Assembly (NCBI GenBank): GCA_016711045.1
Contig: JADJTT010000008.1
Coordinates: forward strand, 186,001-250,000
Source: Saprospirales bacterium
GTDB lineage: Bacteria; Bacteroidota; Bacteroidia; Chitinophagales; Saprospiraceae
Reading direction: 5' to 3'
DNA length: 64,000 bases
In this document: piece by piece, positions 33,387-41,890 of the stretch
Layout: the number at the start of each line of letters is the position of its first letter
Numbering within the stretch: the first letter of the stretch is position 1
The notes under the pieces: model-generated
Databases searched by the model: none
The model's input: the letters and a program-made list of their open reading frames with translations, nothing else
Told to the model about the DNA's origin: nothing
Translations under genes and position numbers: made by a program

Positions 33387-35117
33387 TCAAACCTTCGGCA
33401 ATTCCGCATCCAGGCTGTCAATCCGTCCAGCCACCAACTTCTGCGCTTCAGATATCTTCGCTACCTGCTCCTTCTCCTGGGCGAGCATCACGTCAAATTC
33501 GTGGAAATTGGAGTCGATCTTGCGCTTGAGCTGGTCGACGTAGGCGTTGAGCTTTTCGGCAACCTCGCTTTCCATACGCGCGCGGCCTTTCCCGATCTCC
33601 TGGCTGAAGCCCTGCAACACCTTGCGGCGCTTGATGGAGGTGGAGATGCCGGCAAACAGGAAACCTACGGATGCGAGGATACCCCCGGTAATGTCGAACA
33701 CAGCGCCCTGCGCCACGATGGCCAGGATGGTGCCGATGACGGCGAGTCCGCTACCGGTCAGGAGGTTGGGAGAGAGGGGCTGGTTGTCGGGGAAGAGTTC
33801 GCGGGCGGTGAAGTTTTCCGCGCGGTTCATGAAGCGCTCGAAGGCGTCCTGTAGGTCGCGCAACACGTTGCTGCGCCGTTCGGCAATGGCGCTGAATATG
33901 GCATGGTTGTCTTTGAGAATGGTCTGGCTGTGCTGGATCTTGAGGTCGATCATTTTGGCCATCTGCTGGATGCTTTCAGCCAGGTCGACGACTCCTTCCT
34001 GGAGTTTGCGCTGGAGCTCGAGTTCGAGGTCGGTGCCGAGCTCATTGGCGAGCTGCTCCAGCCATTCTTTGGCGGAAGCTTGTTTGGAGAAAATGCCGGC
34101 AAAAGTGCGGCGGATAAGGGTGAACACCGACAAGCCTTCTTTCAGTTGATCTTCCTTTTGGCGGGTAATGCGGTCGTAGCCTGCCAGCAGGTTTTCGACC
34201 AGCACATCTACCTGCCGCCCCGACTGTTGGGCCTGCTTGTCGAGGGTGTCGTGGATATCCGCGCGGAAGGCGGTATCGGCATCCCACTGTTTTTGGCGCA
34301 CCTCTAATCCCAGGGCGATGCGTTCGCAAATGTTATGCGACAAGTCCAGGTTGTTGCGCAGTTTGAGGAAGGGCGCTTTCCCTCCGGTGATGTTTTCGCG
34401 GATGTAGGCGCGCATGGGCTCAAAGCCGCTTTCGTCCTTGTTTCCTTCCTGCTCCTGTTTGGCGGAAACACAGAATACCTTGGGTTGAATGATGCCCTTT
34501 TTCTGGGCGTATTCGACCACCCCTTTTTCATTGACGGCCAGGTCTTCCGGGCTCATCAGGTCTTTTTGCTGGAGGACGAAGATGATCTTCTTGCGCCAGT
34601 CGCCGTGGATGAATTGGAAGAAATCCCAGGCCGATTGGCGGTAGGGGTTTTTGGCTTCAAACACGAAGACGATCAGGTCGGACGCGGGGATGAAGCGCTC
34701 GGTGATCTCCTGGTGTTTTTCGATGATGGTATTCGTGCCGGGGGTATCGACGATGGCGATCTCTTTGAGAATGTCCACCGGAATGGCGATGCGTTTGAGG
34801 AAAGGGTTGAGCAGGGTGGTTTCCTCTTCTTCGCCGTACACCAGTTGTTGGATGGTGTCGGTCATGGGTTGCGGGGCCACTTTGGTGATCTCCCGTCCGG
34901 TGTCGAGCAGGGCATTGATAAAGCTGCTCTTGCCCGCTTTCACCTCGCCCACGATGACGAACATGAAGGGTTCGTTGATCCGGTTGCGCAGTTCGCTGAC
35001 GGTTTGGGCCAGCTCGGGGTGTTGGATCTGGATGGTCAGTTCGTGCAGGTCTTTGACGATCTCATCGACTTGTGACCGGTATTTCTGGATATTTTTATTC
35101 AGGATAGTGCTGATCAT
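33387..35117 (-). CDS. dynamin-like large GTPase
   Basis: 576 aa from the ATG at 35117 (MISTILNKNIQKYRSQVDEI); an in-frame start at 35198 would overlap wbqC. G1 is GEVKAGKSS (57-65), G3 DTPG (124-127), G4 QQKD (183-186, instead of N/TKxD). A long helical stalk follows, and a hydrophobic hairpin (LLTGSGLAVIGTILAIVAQG and GILASVGFLFAGI) at about 455-505 probably inserts into a membrane. A charged coiled coil ends the protein. This is the bacterial dynamin-like layout (GTPase, stalk, paddle/membrane anchor); membrane remodelling or maintenance is inferred. It lies 13 bp downstream of wbqC, same strand. Confidence 0.88.
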   Translation of the reverse strand: MISTILNKNIQKYRSQVDEIVKDLHELTIQIQHPELAQTVSELRNRINEPFMFVIVGEVKAGKSSFINALLDTGREITKVAPQPMTDTIQQLVYGEEEETTLLNPFLKRIAIPVDILKEIAIVDTPGTNTIIEKHQEITERFIPASDLIVFVFEAKNPYRQSAWDFFQFIHGDWRKKIIFVLQQKDLMSPEDLAVNEKGVVEYAQKKGIIQPKVFCVSAKQEQEGNKDESGFEPMRAYIRENITGGKAPFLKLRNNLDLSHNICERIALGLEVRQKQWDADTAFRADIHDTLDKQAQQSGRQVDVLVENLLAGYDRITRQKEDQLKEGLSVFTLIRRTFAGIFSKQASAKEWLEQLANELGTDLELELQRKLQEGVVDLAESIQQMAKMIDLKIQHSQTILKDNHAIFSAIAERRSNVLRDLQDAFERFMNRAENFTARELFPDNQPLSPNLLTGSGLAVIGTILAIVAQGAVFDITGGILASVGFLFAGISTSIKRRKVLQGFSQEIGKGRARMESEVAEKLNAYVDQLKRKIDSNFHEFDVMLAQEKEQVAKISEAQKLVAGRIDSLDAELPKV

Positions 35118-35130
35118 GATCGGAAAGGTA

Positions 35131-35763
35131 TCAGGGAAAAACAGAGGAGGCCTGCAGCACGGTGAGGGCTTCCGGCCCCATGCAAAATAATAGGTCAATA
35201 ATACTCAAATTTGGCGAGAATCCATGCTTATCCTCAAAGAGCTGACTGTAATAGGCCGCCTTAAAATGGGGATCTTCCGGCGGGTGGACAGGCCGGATGT
35301 GGTTGCGTAGATCCACCACCTCGGGATCTGGGGTAGGGGAGTAGGTATCGGAGAAAGTCCAGCCAGGGGTTATCCCCAGGAATTGGGTGATTTGCGCCAA
35401 CAGTTCCAGGTTCAACTCAAACAGAAATTCGTAATCCCTGGAAATCGTATCGAGCAGGAACGGTCCGTACTCTTCAAAAAACGGCGCCCGCTGGTAGGCT
35501 GTCCGGATCGTATGTGCCAGTTGCTTTTGCCAGGGCTGATCGTAGGCGATGTGCACCTCTCGAATGGGTAGTTGCTCATTCTTCCCCTTTTTCAACGGGA
35601 TACTCAGTCGCTGCACCCCATGGCTGTCGGCGATATGGCACCGGTTGCGGTAGCTGCGTTTCTGGTAGTGCTCCCATTGCTCCAGTTCAATTGCAGGGTA
35701 GTGCAGTAGCTTGGTGAAGTACTGCACGGGGGGGAGGAATTGGAGTTCAATGATTGCTTTCAT
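35131..35763 (-). CDS. WbqC-like family protein
   Basis: 210 aa. The family signature is the early LQFLPPVQYFTKLLHYPAIELEQWEHYQKRSYRNRC, followed by LSIPLKKGKN and the late SPNLSIIDLLFCMGPEAL. Members occur in polysaccharide loci and elsewhere, and an aminotransferase or glycan-modifying role has been proposed, but the biochemistry is not settled. In Bacteroidota it is often found far from sugar genes, as here. It precedes the dynamin-like GTPase and probably shares its transcript. Confidence 0.88.
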   Translation of the reverse strand: MKAIIELQFLPPVQYFTKLLHYPAIELEQWEHYQKRSYRNRCHIADSHGVQRLSIPLKKGKNEQLPIREVHIAYDQPWQKQLAHTIRTAYQRAPFFEEYGPFLLDTISRDYEFLFELNLELLAQITQFLGITPGWTFSDTYSPTPDPEVVDLRNHIRPVHPPEDPHFKAAYYSQLFEDKHGFSPNLSIIDLLFCMGPEALTVLQASSVFP

Positions 35764-35784
35764 GCGTTAGTGTTTGGATAGGAG

Positions 35785-35810
35785 TAGGGGCGAAAAATTT
35801 TTCGCCCCTA
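35785..35810. terminator. perfect 26-bp palindrome (TAGGGGCGAAAAA)
   Basis: TAGGGGCGAAAAA (35785-35797) is followed directly by its complement (35798-35810). It lies between wbqC (start at 35763) and the groEL terminator. Centre and ends make it equally usable on both strands, but no leftward gene end is near, so it may be a repeat rather than a terminator. Confidence 0.5.
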
Positions 35811-35820
35811 TCCTTCCCCC

Positions 35821-35864
35821 AAAAATAGCAAAGCCCTCCCTAAAAAGAGAAGGCTTTGCGTTTT
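35821..35864 (-). terminator. intrinsic terminator of groEL
   Basis: On the minus strand GCAAAGCC/GGCTTTGC (35828-35859, loop of 16) is followed by TATTTTT at 35821-35827, about 45 bp past the groEL stop. The right side also has T residues (35860-35865), so it may work both ways. Confidence 0.75.
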
Positions 35865-35904
35865 TGACTGTGTTCAGTTGTGGGGGTGAAAAAATGTTTT
35901 CACC

Positions 35905-37548
35905 TTACATCATCGGAGGCATGCCCATTCCGCCGCCGCCGCCCGGCATACCGCCCATGGCGCCTTCGGGTTCCGGTTTATCGTTGACCACCACTTCGGT
36001 AGTCAGGACCATACCGGAGATGGAAGCTGCGTTCTCCAGGGCGATGCGGGTCACCTTGGTGGGGTCGATCACACCGGCCTTTTTCAGGTCTTCGTATACC
36101 AGGGTGCGGGCGTTGAAGCCATGTGCACCTTTGGATTCCAGTACTTTTTGCAGGATCACGGAGCCTTCCTGACCGGCATTGTTGGCGATGGTGCGCAGTG
36201 GACTTTCCAGTGCCTTGCGTACGATCTCAATACCGATGGTTTCGTCTTCGTTGACGCCTTTCAGGCCTTTGAGCGAATCCATGGCGCGCACGAGGGCCAC
36301 ACCTCCACCTGTCACGATGCCTTCTTCGATGGCGGCGCGGGTAGCGTGGAGGGCGTCGTCAACGCGGTCTTTCTTCTCCTTCATTTCGGTTTCCGTCGGG
36401 GCGCCTACATAGAGTACGGCGACACCACCTGCCAGTTTGGCAAGGCGTTCCTGGAGTTTTTCGCGGTCGTAGTCAGAAGTAGACGAATCGATTTGCTGCT
36501 TGAGCTGGTTGATCCGCCCTTTGATCTGATCGGCGGTACCTTTTCCGTTCACGATCGTGGTGTTGTCCTTATCGACCGTGATCTTCTCTGCTTGTCCGAG
36601 GTGTGCCAGTTCGGTATTTTCGATCTTATAGCCTCTTTCTTCACTGATGACGGTACCACCGGTGAGGATGGCGATATCTTCGAGCATGGCCTTGCGGCGG
36701 TCGCCAAAGCCCGGCGCCTTCACGGCTACGACTTTGAGCTGGGCGCGCAGGCGGTTGACCACCAATACACCCAGGGCCTGGCTTTCCACATCTTCCGCGA
36801 TCATGAGGAGCGGGCGGCTGGAGGCGATCACTTTCTCCAAAATGGGCACGATGTCCTGCATGTTGGAGATCTTTTTGTCGTAGATCAGAATATACGGATT
36901 ATCGTATTCCGTGATCATATCTTCGGCGTTGGTTACGAAGTAAGGGGAGAGGTAACCGCGGTCGAATTGCATACCCATCACTTCCTGCACAAAGGTGTCG
37001 GTACCTTTTGCTTCTTCTACCGTGATGACGCCATCCTTGGATACGCGTCTCATGGCATCGGCGATGAGTTTACCAATTTCGTCGTCGTTATTGGCGGAGA
37101 TAGCGGCAACCTGTTCGATCTTTTCAAAGTCATTTCCGATGATCTCGGACTGCTTCTTCAGGTCTTCTACGACTACCTTCACGGCTTTTTCGATCCCGCG
37201 CTTGAGGTCCATTGGATTGGCTCCGGCGACCACGTTTTTCAGTCCGGCGGTGATCATTGCTTGTGCGAGCACGGTGGCGGTGGTCGTTCCGTCACCTGCG
37301 ATATCAGCGGTTTTGGAAGCTACTTCTTTCACCATTTGAGCGCCCATATTGGCCACTGCGTCTTCCAATTCGATCTCTTTGGCTACGGTCACACCATCTT
37401 TCGTGATCTGGGGCGCGCCAAAACTTTTCTGGATAACCACGTTGCGGCCACGGGGGCCGAGGGTAACTTTTACGGCATTAGCGAGGGCATCTACCCCGGC
37501 CTTGAGTTTATCGCGGGCATCTACATTAAAACTGATTTCTTTAGCCAT
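35905..37548 (-). CDS. groEL: chaperonin GroEL
   Basis: 547 aa, full length. All expected landmarks: MAKEISFNVDARDKLKAGVD, ATP-binding DGTTTATVLAQ, the GroEL signature VTGGGVALVRAM region, and a Gly/Met tail (GGMPGGGGGMGMPPMM). It forms the ATP-driven 14-mer folding chamber with GroES. It lies 49 bp downstream of groES in the same operon. Heat regulation is likely; two inverted repeats stand upstream of groES (37958-38023), and I see no CIRCE element. Confidence 0.99.
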   Translation of the reverse strand: MAKEISFNVDARDKLKAGVDALANAVKVTLGPRGRNVVIQKSFGAPQITKDGVTVAKEIELEDAVANMGAQMVKEVASKTADIAGDGTTTATVLAQAMITAGLKNVVAGANPMDLKRGIEKAVKVVVEDLKKQSEIIGNDFEKIEQVAAISANNDDEIGKLIADAMRRVSKDGVITVEEAKGTDTFVQEVMGMQFDRGYLSPYFVTNAEDMITEYDNPYILIYDKKISNMQDIVPILEKVIASSRPLLMIAEDVESQALGVLVVNRLRAQLKVVAVKAPGFGDRRKAMLEDIAILTGGTVISEERGYKIENTELAHLGQAEKITVDKDNTTIVNGKGTADQIKGRINQLKQQIDSSTSDYDREKLQERLAKLAGGVAVLYVGAPTETEMKEKKDRVDDALHATRAAIEEGIVTGGGVALVRAMDSLKGLKGVNEDETIGIEIVRKALESPLRTIANNAGQEGSVILQKVLESKGAHGFNARTLVYEDLKKAGVIDPTKVTRIALENAASISGMVLTTEVVVNDKPEPEGAMGGMPGGGGGMGMPPMM

Positions 37549-37597
37549 TACGTTGTTGCTTTTTTGTTAAATGGAGAGGGTTTGGGAATAGATGAAA

Positions 37598-37861
37598 TTA
37601 CAGAATGACAAGGATATCATCTTCGCGCATGATGATGTAATCCTGTCCCTGGTAGTTCAGTTCTTGCCCGGCGTACTTGCCGTACAATACGATATCGCCT
37701 ACGGAAACGGTCATGAGGTTACCGTCTTTGCCTGGGCCTACCGCTACCACTTCACCCCGTTGGGGTTTTTCTTTGGCAGTGTCGGGGATAATGATGCCAC
37801 CCGAAGTTTTTTCTTCAGCCGTAGCTGGTTTGATGACAACTCTGTCGTTAATCGGCTTCAT
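37598..37861 (-). CDS. groES: co-chaperonin GroES
   Basis: 87 aa, the usual short form. Mobile loop KTSGGIIIPDTAKEKPQRGE, then VVAVGPGKDG and the C-terminal LNYQGQDYIIMREDDILVIL. It caps the GroEL cavity as a heptamer. First gene of the groESL operon; 236 bp separate it from secG upstream, holding the presumed promoter and a terminator of secG. Confidence 0.98.
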   Translation of the reverse strand: MKPINDRVVIKPATAEEKTSGGIIIPDTAKEKPQRGEVVAVGPGKDGNLMTVSVGDIVLYGKYAGQELNYQGQDYIIMREDDILVIL

Positions 37862-37957
37862 ATGTGCTGATATTTTACAATTAAAACGATGGAAAAATTA
37901 TTAGCGGATTCAAAATTCATCCTATGCCTATCATACCTCGTGCCAAGCTGAAAAAAA

Positions 37958-38023
37958 TGACATTATGTCCTGTTTTTTAGCCAACCCTTAGTAGGCCTGG
38001 CAGACCCGTTGTCATATTGACAA
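37958..38023 (-). promoter_or_regulatory. two related inverted repeats upstream of groESL
   Basis: TGACA-tta-TGTCc (37958-37970) and TTGTCA-tat-TGACAA (38009-38023) stand about 100 and 150 bp upstream of the groES ATG. Each is built of the same five-base half-site with a 3-bp spacer, one everted relative to the other. They could be operators for heat or stress control of groESL. Nothing like CIRCE (TTAGCACTC-N9-GAGTGCTAA) is present. Confidence 0.4.
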
Positions 38024-38041
38024 GTTTTGTCCTGCACAAAC

Positions 38042-38074
38042 AAAAAACCCCGCTGTCAGGGAGCGGGGTTTTTT
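38042..38074. terminator. intrinsic terminator between secG and groES
   Basis: AAAAAACCCCGCT (38042-38054) and AGCGGGGTTTTTT (38062-38074) form a 13-bp stem with a 7-nt loop and A/T flanks usable in both directions. It lies 23 bp past the secG stop. Confidence 0.9.
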
Positions 38075-38097
38075 GTACGTATGAAACATTGCACATC

Positions 38098-38379
38098 TTA
38101 TTGGGACTGCAATGGAATCGAACTGTTTGGATCAATAGCTTCTGCACCGCTACCTACGAGCACTGCGGTGATGACACAGAGTACGAAAAGGGCAATGGCG
38201 AGGTACCAGGTCAATTTTTCAATGAAGTCGGTTGATTTGGCAGCGCCAAACATTTGATTGGCGGCTCCTCCTCCGAATGTCGGGTCCACTCCACCTCCTT
38301 TGGGATTTTGGATGAGTACTGCGGCGATCAACAGGACGCAAACCAGGGCAATCAAAACCGTTAAGGTAGTCAGTAACAT
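38098..38379 (-). CDS. secG: preprotein translocase subunit SecG
   Basis: 93 aa. Two membrane helices (LLTTLTVLIALVCVLLIAAV; LTWYLAIALFVLCVITAVLV) flank the diagnostic loop IQNPKGGGVDPTFGGGAANQ. SecG belongs to the SecYEG channel in the cytoplasmic membrane. Its ATG lies one base after the stop of the 314-aa TPR-like gene, so the two are translationally coupled. The order with groES/groEL downstream is conserved in Bacteroidota. Confidence 0.96.
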   Translation of the reverse strand: MLLTTLTVLIALVCVLLIAAVLIQNPKGGGVDPTFGGGAANQMFGAAKSTDFIEKLTWYLAIALFVLCVITAVLVGSGAEAIDPNSSIPLQSQ

Positions 38380-38380
38380 A

Positions 38381-39325
38381 TTATTTGCGTTTTAAATTCT
38401 CAATTTTCTGCGCAAAGAAAGAACTTTTTTCGGGAAAAATCAAACAGAGTTTTTCATACATGGCAATTGCTTTTTGTAAATGCCCCTGCCGTGCCAGCAA
38501 TTCTGCCAGCGTTTCGCTGATAATCGCTTCTTTTTCCTCTACGCTTTTTCTGGCCAGGTCCTGGGCAAGCGGTGTGCGGGAAGATTCTTTCCCAGGCTCA
38601 CCCTTGCCGGTTTTTTTACTTGTCTTTGGCGCCGGCGGTATGTCAAAGGTGCTCAGCGAAGCCAGCATGCGAAGCTGGTCGTATCGTTTCTGCCAACTGG
38701 AAAATGCCGATTTGGGCTGTGGAGCAGCTGGCTTGGAAACAGGGTTGACCACGGGTTGGACCACCGGTTCGGGCTCGGGTATTGGTTCAGGCTCAGGTGT
38801 CGCTTCCGGTTCGACTTCCATTTCCACTTCCGGTATTTCTTCTTCCAGGGGTGTTGCTACTTCCGGTATTTCTTCTTCAATGGGCGCATCTTCCAGGTCC
38901 GTTGTTTGAGCTTCCTCCTCTTCTTCTTCCCGGAACAGCTCAATGACCGCTTTGGTCTCTGAAGCGGTGGGCGGGTCGACGGCGGGCGTTTCAGTTTCCA
39001 GCGGTTGGCGTTCGGCCAAAATTTCGGAGAGGGACTTGAGTTCGAGGCGTTCTTCTTCGAGCTCGAAAAGCAGCTCGCCGCTATCCAGCGCCTTGAACTC
39101 CCGGATGAGGAAGAACAGGAGGGTCCGGTCGGGGAGGTAAGTGGCGGCCGCATGGAGGTTGCGTTCGAAATCGGGGTGTTGCTCCATTTGGCTTTTTTGG
39201 AGCAACAAGATGCGCAGCGGTTGGCAATACGGATATTGCACCACGAGGCTTTTCAGTTCCTGATAGGGTATCTGATAAAGTTTGGAGGAGTCTTCTAAAA
39301 AAGTTGAAAAATTCTCGGCATTCAT
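38381..39325 (-). CDS. conserved Bacteroidota protein with acidic/proline-rich linker upstream of secG
   Basis: 314 aa. Three parts: a helical N-terminal domain (LYQIPYQELKSLVVQYPYCQPLRILLLQK; ATYLPDRTLLFFLIREF), a long linker of Glu and Pro repeats (about 125-210, with EEIPEV repeats and PEPEPIPEPEPVVQP), and a C-terminal TPR-like helix pair (IISETLAELLARQGHLQKAI; MYEKLCLIFPEKS). There is no signal peptide. In Bacteroidota this gene commonly stands directly before secG, near lptE, but its function is unknown. The linker suggests a tethering role, an inference only. Confidence 0.85.
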   Translation of the reverse strand: MNAENFSTFLEDSSKLYQIPYQELKSLVVQYPYCQPLRILLLQKSQMEQHPDFERNLHAAATYLPDRTLLFFLIREFKALDSGELLFELEEERLELKSLSEILAERQPLETETPAVDPPTASETKAVIELFREEEEEEAQTTDLEDAPIEEEIPEVATPLEEEIPEVEMEVEPEATPEPEPIPEPEPVVQPVVNPVSKPAAPQPKSAFSSWQKRYDQLRMLASLSTFDIPPAPKTSKKTGKGEPGKESSRTPLAQDLARKSVEEKEAIISETLAELLARQGHLQKAIAMYEKLCLIFPEKSSFFAQKIENLKRK

Positions 39326-39400
39326 GTCTGCCTTGGTTCAAATAAGAAACTTAACAAAATTATTAACCGATGTTCCGCAGTGCTGATAACTTTCATTATT

Positions 39401-39465
39401 AGGGATTGGAGGGATTGAAGGGGATTGTTCTTTTCAATAATCCCCTTTCAATCCCTCCCTAATCC
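39401..39465. repeat. imperfect inverted repeat
   Basis: GGGATTGGAGGGATTGAAGG (39401-39420) and the complementary run ending TAATCCC (39438-39465) pair with a few bulges over about 23 bp, 12-bp loop. It lies in the spacer between rdgB and the TPR-like gene and looks like a repeat-derived terminator for rdgB's upstream neighbour rather than a gene. Confidence 0.55.
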
Positions 39466-39537
39466 CAAATAATTTATTCAAACTACTTGTCATCTGCTAT
39501 TTATAAGGGGCAAAGATACGGTATTTCTCCTTGATAA

Positions 39538-40134
39538 TCAACGTGGTGATTTAGAAGTCCGGTCTTCCAGGAATGCGATGAGCTGGCGGACGGCCTTGCC
39601 GCGGTGGCTGATCCGGTTTTTGGTAGTTGCATCCATTTCGGCAAAACTTTCCTCGAAGCCTTCGGGCTGAAAAATGGGATCATAGCCAAACCCTCCTGTT
39701 CCGGATTTTTCCAATAGGATACTGCCGGAAGCTATTCCTTCAAACAGGAATTCATCGCCATCCAGGATCAGGGCGATGACTGTGCGAAAACGCGCATGGC
39801 GGTTGGTAGCGCCTTCGAGCCTGACGAGCGCCTTCTTCATGTTGGCATCGGGATCTTTGCTGTCGCCGGCATAGCGGGCGGTTAAAACCCCGGGTTCTCC
39901 GCCCAGGGCTTCAATTTCCAACCCGGTGTCTTCGGCAAAGCAGTCTTCGCCCAGTATGGCGTAAACATACCTGGCCTTTTCCAGGGCATTGCCTTCGAGG
40001 GTATCCTGATTCTCGGGCAGTTCTTCGGTGATGCCCATTTCCGCAAGGCTGCGTACCTCCCAGCCATCGCTGAGCACTTGGTTTACTTCCGATACTTTAT
40101 GCGGGTTGCCGGTGGCAAAGATTAGCGTGGACAT
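39538..40134 (-). CDS. rdgB: non-canonical purine NTP pyrophosphatase (RdgB/HAM1)
   Basis: 198 aa. The family start LIFATGNPHKVSEVNQVL (substrate loop), catalytic FAEDTGLEIEALGGEPGVLTARYAG and GTGGFGYDPIFQPEG with DATTKNRISHRGKA are all intact. It hydrolyses ITP, dITP and XTP to monophosphates, keeping inosine and xanthosine out of nucleic acids. Leftward single gene; no obvious operon partner, since the adjacent 147-aa gene is 81 bp away. Confidence 0.96.
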   Translation of the reverse strand: MSTLIFATGNPHKVSEVNQVLSDGWEVRSLAEMGITEELPENQDTLEGNALEKARYVYAILGEDCFAEDTGLEIEALGGEPGVLTARYAGDSKDPDANMKKALVRLEGATNRHARFRTVIALILDGDEFLFEGIASGSILLEKSGTGGFGYDPIFQPEGFEESFAEMDATTKNRISHRGKAVRQLIAFLEDRTSKSPR

Positions 40135-40215
40135 TGGTTAGTTTTTAGTTTTCAATTTTCAATTTTCAGTGACGAACGCTAGTGGATCAGTTTTAAGTCC
40201 CGATTGCTATCGGGA

Positions 40216-40659
40216 TTAGTTGGGGAAGAGGGATTTGAGGGCAGACCAGAGGGCGGTTTTCAGCTCGCGGGATGGTTCGAGTTCGGAGAGGGAATCGGCC
40301 CAAAGTCCTTTGAGGCCATTGATTTCGAACGGGGTGTATTTTTCCATGCGCAACTGCAACCCGAGGTGCAGGGGCGTGGCGCCGAAAAGTAAAAAAGTAT
40401 GGCACCCGGTCTGGCGGCAAAGGGCAATCAAACTAAACCGGGTGGATGGCGCAGCCTTCAAAAGAAGTGTGTCTTTGGTGTTGTCCAGCTCGACAGATTT
40501 TAGTATCTTGGAGAGCAACTCCAATGCTGCCGTTTCTGTACCTTCCTCCAATTGAGCAATAACTGCGATCCCCTTTGCATTACTACCTGTAATGTGCCCG
40601 AGTACCTCTGAGACAGGAGTAAGGATGAATAAATCTGGCTTGAAATGGGATAGATTCAA
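40216..40659 (-). CDS. conserved hypothetical protein
   Basis: 147 aa, cytoplasmic, no signal peptide. Alternating strands and helices (IAVIAQLEEGTETAALELLSK; TGCHTFLLFGATPLHLGLQL) end in a helix with ELKTALWSALKSLF, which resembles the small DNA-polymerase-associated or ATPase-adaptor proteins of Bacteroidota, but I cannot name it. Upstream of it ilvE runs divergently. A weak TCCCGAT-ATCGGGA hairpin (40197-40214) follows its stop. Confidence 0.65.
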   Translation of the reverse strand: MNLSHFKPDLFILTPVSEVLGHITGSNAKGIAVIAQLEEGTETAALELLSKILKSVELDNTKDTLLLKAAPSTRFSLIALCRQTGCHTFLLFGATPLHLGLQLRMEKYTPFEINGLKGLWADSLSELEPSRELKTALWSALKSLFPN

Positions 40660-40751
40660 AATATTGTTTTGTTATTTTTAATAAACTCCGAACCAATCGG
40701 AATGATTAACACTTTTTTCGGTGACTGGTAGAATTTTTTAACAAAGTTAAT

Positions 40752-40759
40752 TATTTTTG
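40752..40759 (+). promoter_or_regulatory. candidate -7 element of ilvE
   Basis: TATTTTTG fits TAnnTTTG and ends 15 bp before the ATG at 40775. The -33 region is AT-rich without a clear TTTG. Confidence 0.4.
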
Positions 40760-40774
40760 TAAAAACAGGCAGCC

Positions 40775-41857
40775 ATGAAATATACCATTAAAGTAACGCG
40801 GACTACCAAAAGCCGCATCTCCGATGTTGACTTTGACAACATCCCTTTCGGCCGGTTATTTTCCGACCATATGTTCATCGCCGAGTACATCAATGGCGAA
40901 TGGGTCAATCCCCGGATCGAACCATTTGCGCCCTTCTCGATCAATCCTGCTTCGATGGGGCTCCATTATGGGCAAAACATATTTGAAGGGATGAAAGCCT
41001 CTGTGACACAGGATGGAGACCCCCTGCTTTTCCGCCCCGAAATGCATGCCCGCCGGTTCAACCGGTCTGCAGCGCGGATGTGTATGCCTGCCGTGCCCGA
41101 AGAACTCTTTCTGGAAGGGCTTCACCAACTGGTGGGGATGGACAAGAACTGGATCCCGCCTCGCGAAGGCAGCGCTTTGTATATCAGGCCTTTTATGTTT
41201 GCCAACGATGAGTTCATCGGGGTAAAAACGGCGCAGGTTTATAAGTTTATGATCATTACAGGTCCGGTAGGTCCTTACTACGCCCGTCCGGTCAGCCTGC
41301 TGGCAGAATCTCAGTACATCCGTGCCGCACGGGGTGGGGTAGGAGAAGCTAAAGCTGCCGGCAACTACGGCGCCGCTATGCTCCCGTCCAAGAACGCACA
41401 GGACAAGGGCTACGACCAGATCCTGTGGCTGGATGGCCGCGACTTCAAGTTTGTCCAGGAAGTAGGCACGATGAATATCTTTTTCGTTATTGACGGCGTA
41501 GTGGTCACGCCTTCTACGGAAGATGGCACCATCCTCCGGGGTATTACCCGCGATAGCATCCTGCAGTTGTTGCCGGAAATGGGCTACAAAGTACAGGAAC
41601 GTCCGCTCTCTATCGATGAGATCGTCAATGCCTACCACAAAGGCACTCTTCAGGAGTGCTTCGGAGCCGGGACCGCCGCAGTCGTGGCGCATGTCGACAA
41701 GATCGCCTATAAAGATCTCGTGATGGAATTACCGAAAATGGAAGACCGCAAGGTTGGCGAAGCGGTTAAGAATTATATCAACGGCCTCCGTGCCGGCAAG
41801 ATCGAAGATACCAAAGGGTGGATCGTGCCGGTGAAAATGGAAGCCACTGTCGGATAA
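40775..41857 (+). CDS. ilvE: branched-chain amino acid aminotransferase
   Basis: 360 aa class IV PLP aminotransferase. GLHYGQNIFEGMKA at residues 62-75, the PLP lysine Lys193 in GGVGEAKAAGNYGAA, then EVGTMNIFFVI and GTILRGITRDSIL. It interconverts leucine, isoleucine and valine with their oxo acids. The long (about 350-360 aa) form is the eukaryote/Bacteroidota-like subgroup. Single gene with its own promoter and a strong terminator; no ilv operon around it. Confidence 0.95.
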   Translation: MKYTIKVTRTTKSRISDVDFDNIPFGRLFSDHMFIAEYINGEWVNPRIEPFAPFSINPASMGLHYGQNIFEGMKASVTQDGDPLLFRPEMHARRFNRSAARMCMPAVPEELFLEGLHQLVGMDKNWIPPREGSALYIRPFMFANDEFIGVKTAQVYKFMIITGPVGPYYARPVSLLAESQYIRAARGGVGEAKAAGNYGAAMLPSKNAQDKGYDQILWLDGRDFKFVQEVGTMNIFFVIDGVVVTPSTEDGTILRGITRDSILQLLPEMGYKVQERPLSIDEIVNAYHKGTLQECFGAGTAAVVAHVDKIAYKDLVMELPKMEDRKVGEAVKNYINGLRAGKIEDTKGWIVPVKMEATVG

Positions 41858-41887
41858 AAAAAAGGGCCGCGCAGCGGCCCTTTTTTT
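41857..41887. terminator. bidirectional terminator between ilvE and the aldo/keto reductase gene
   Basis: A-run, GGGCCGC (41864-41870), 3-nt loop, GCGGCCC (41874-41880), T-run (41881-41887): a 14-bp stem with symmetric A/T flanks, 4 bp from the convergent stop at 41891. Confidence 0.93.
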
Positions 41888-41890
41888 ATG

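Noticed and set aside
35785..35864. Small RNA gene between wbqC and groEL
   Set aside because: Two hairpins are present but they are explained as palindrome and terminator; no promoter was found.
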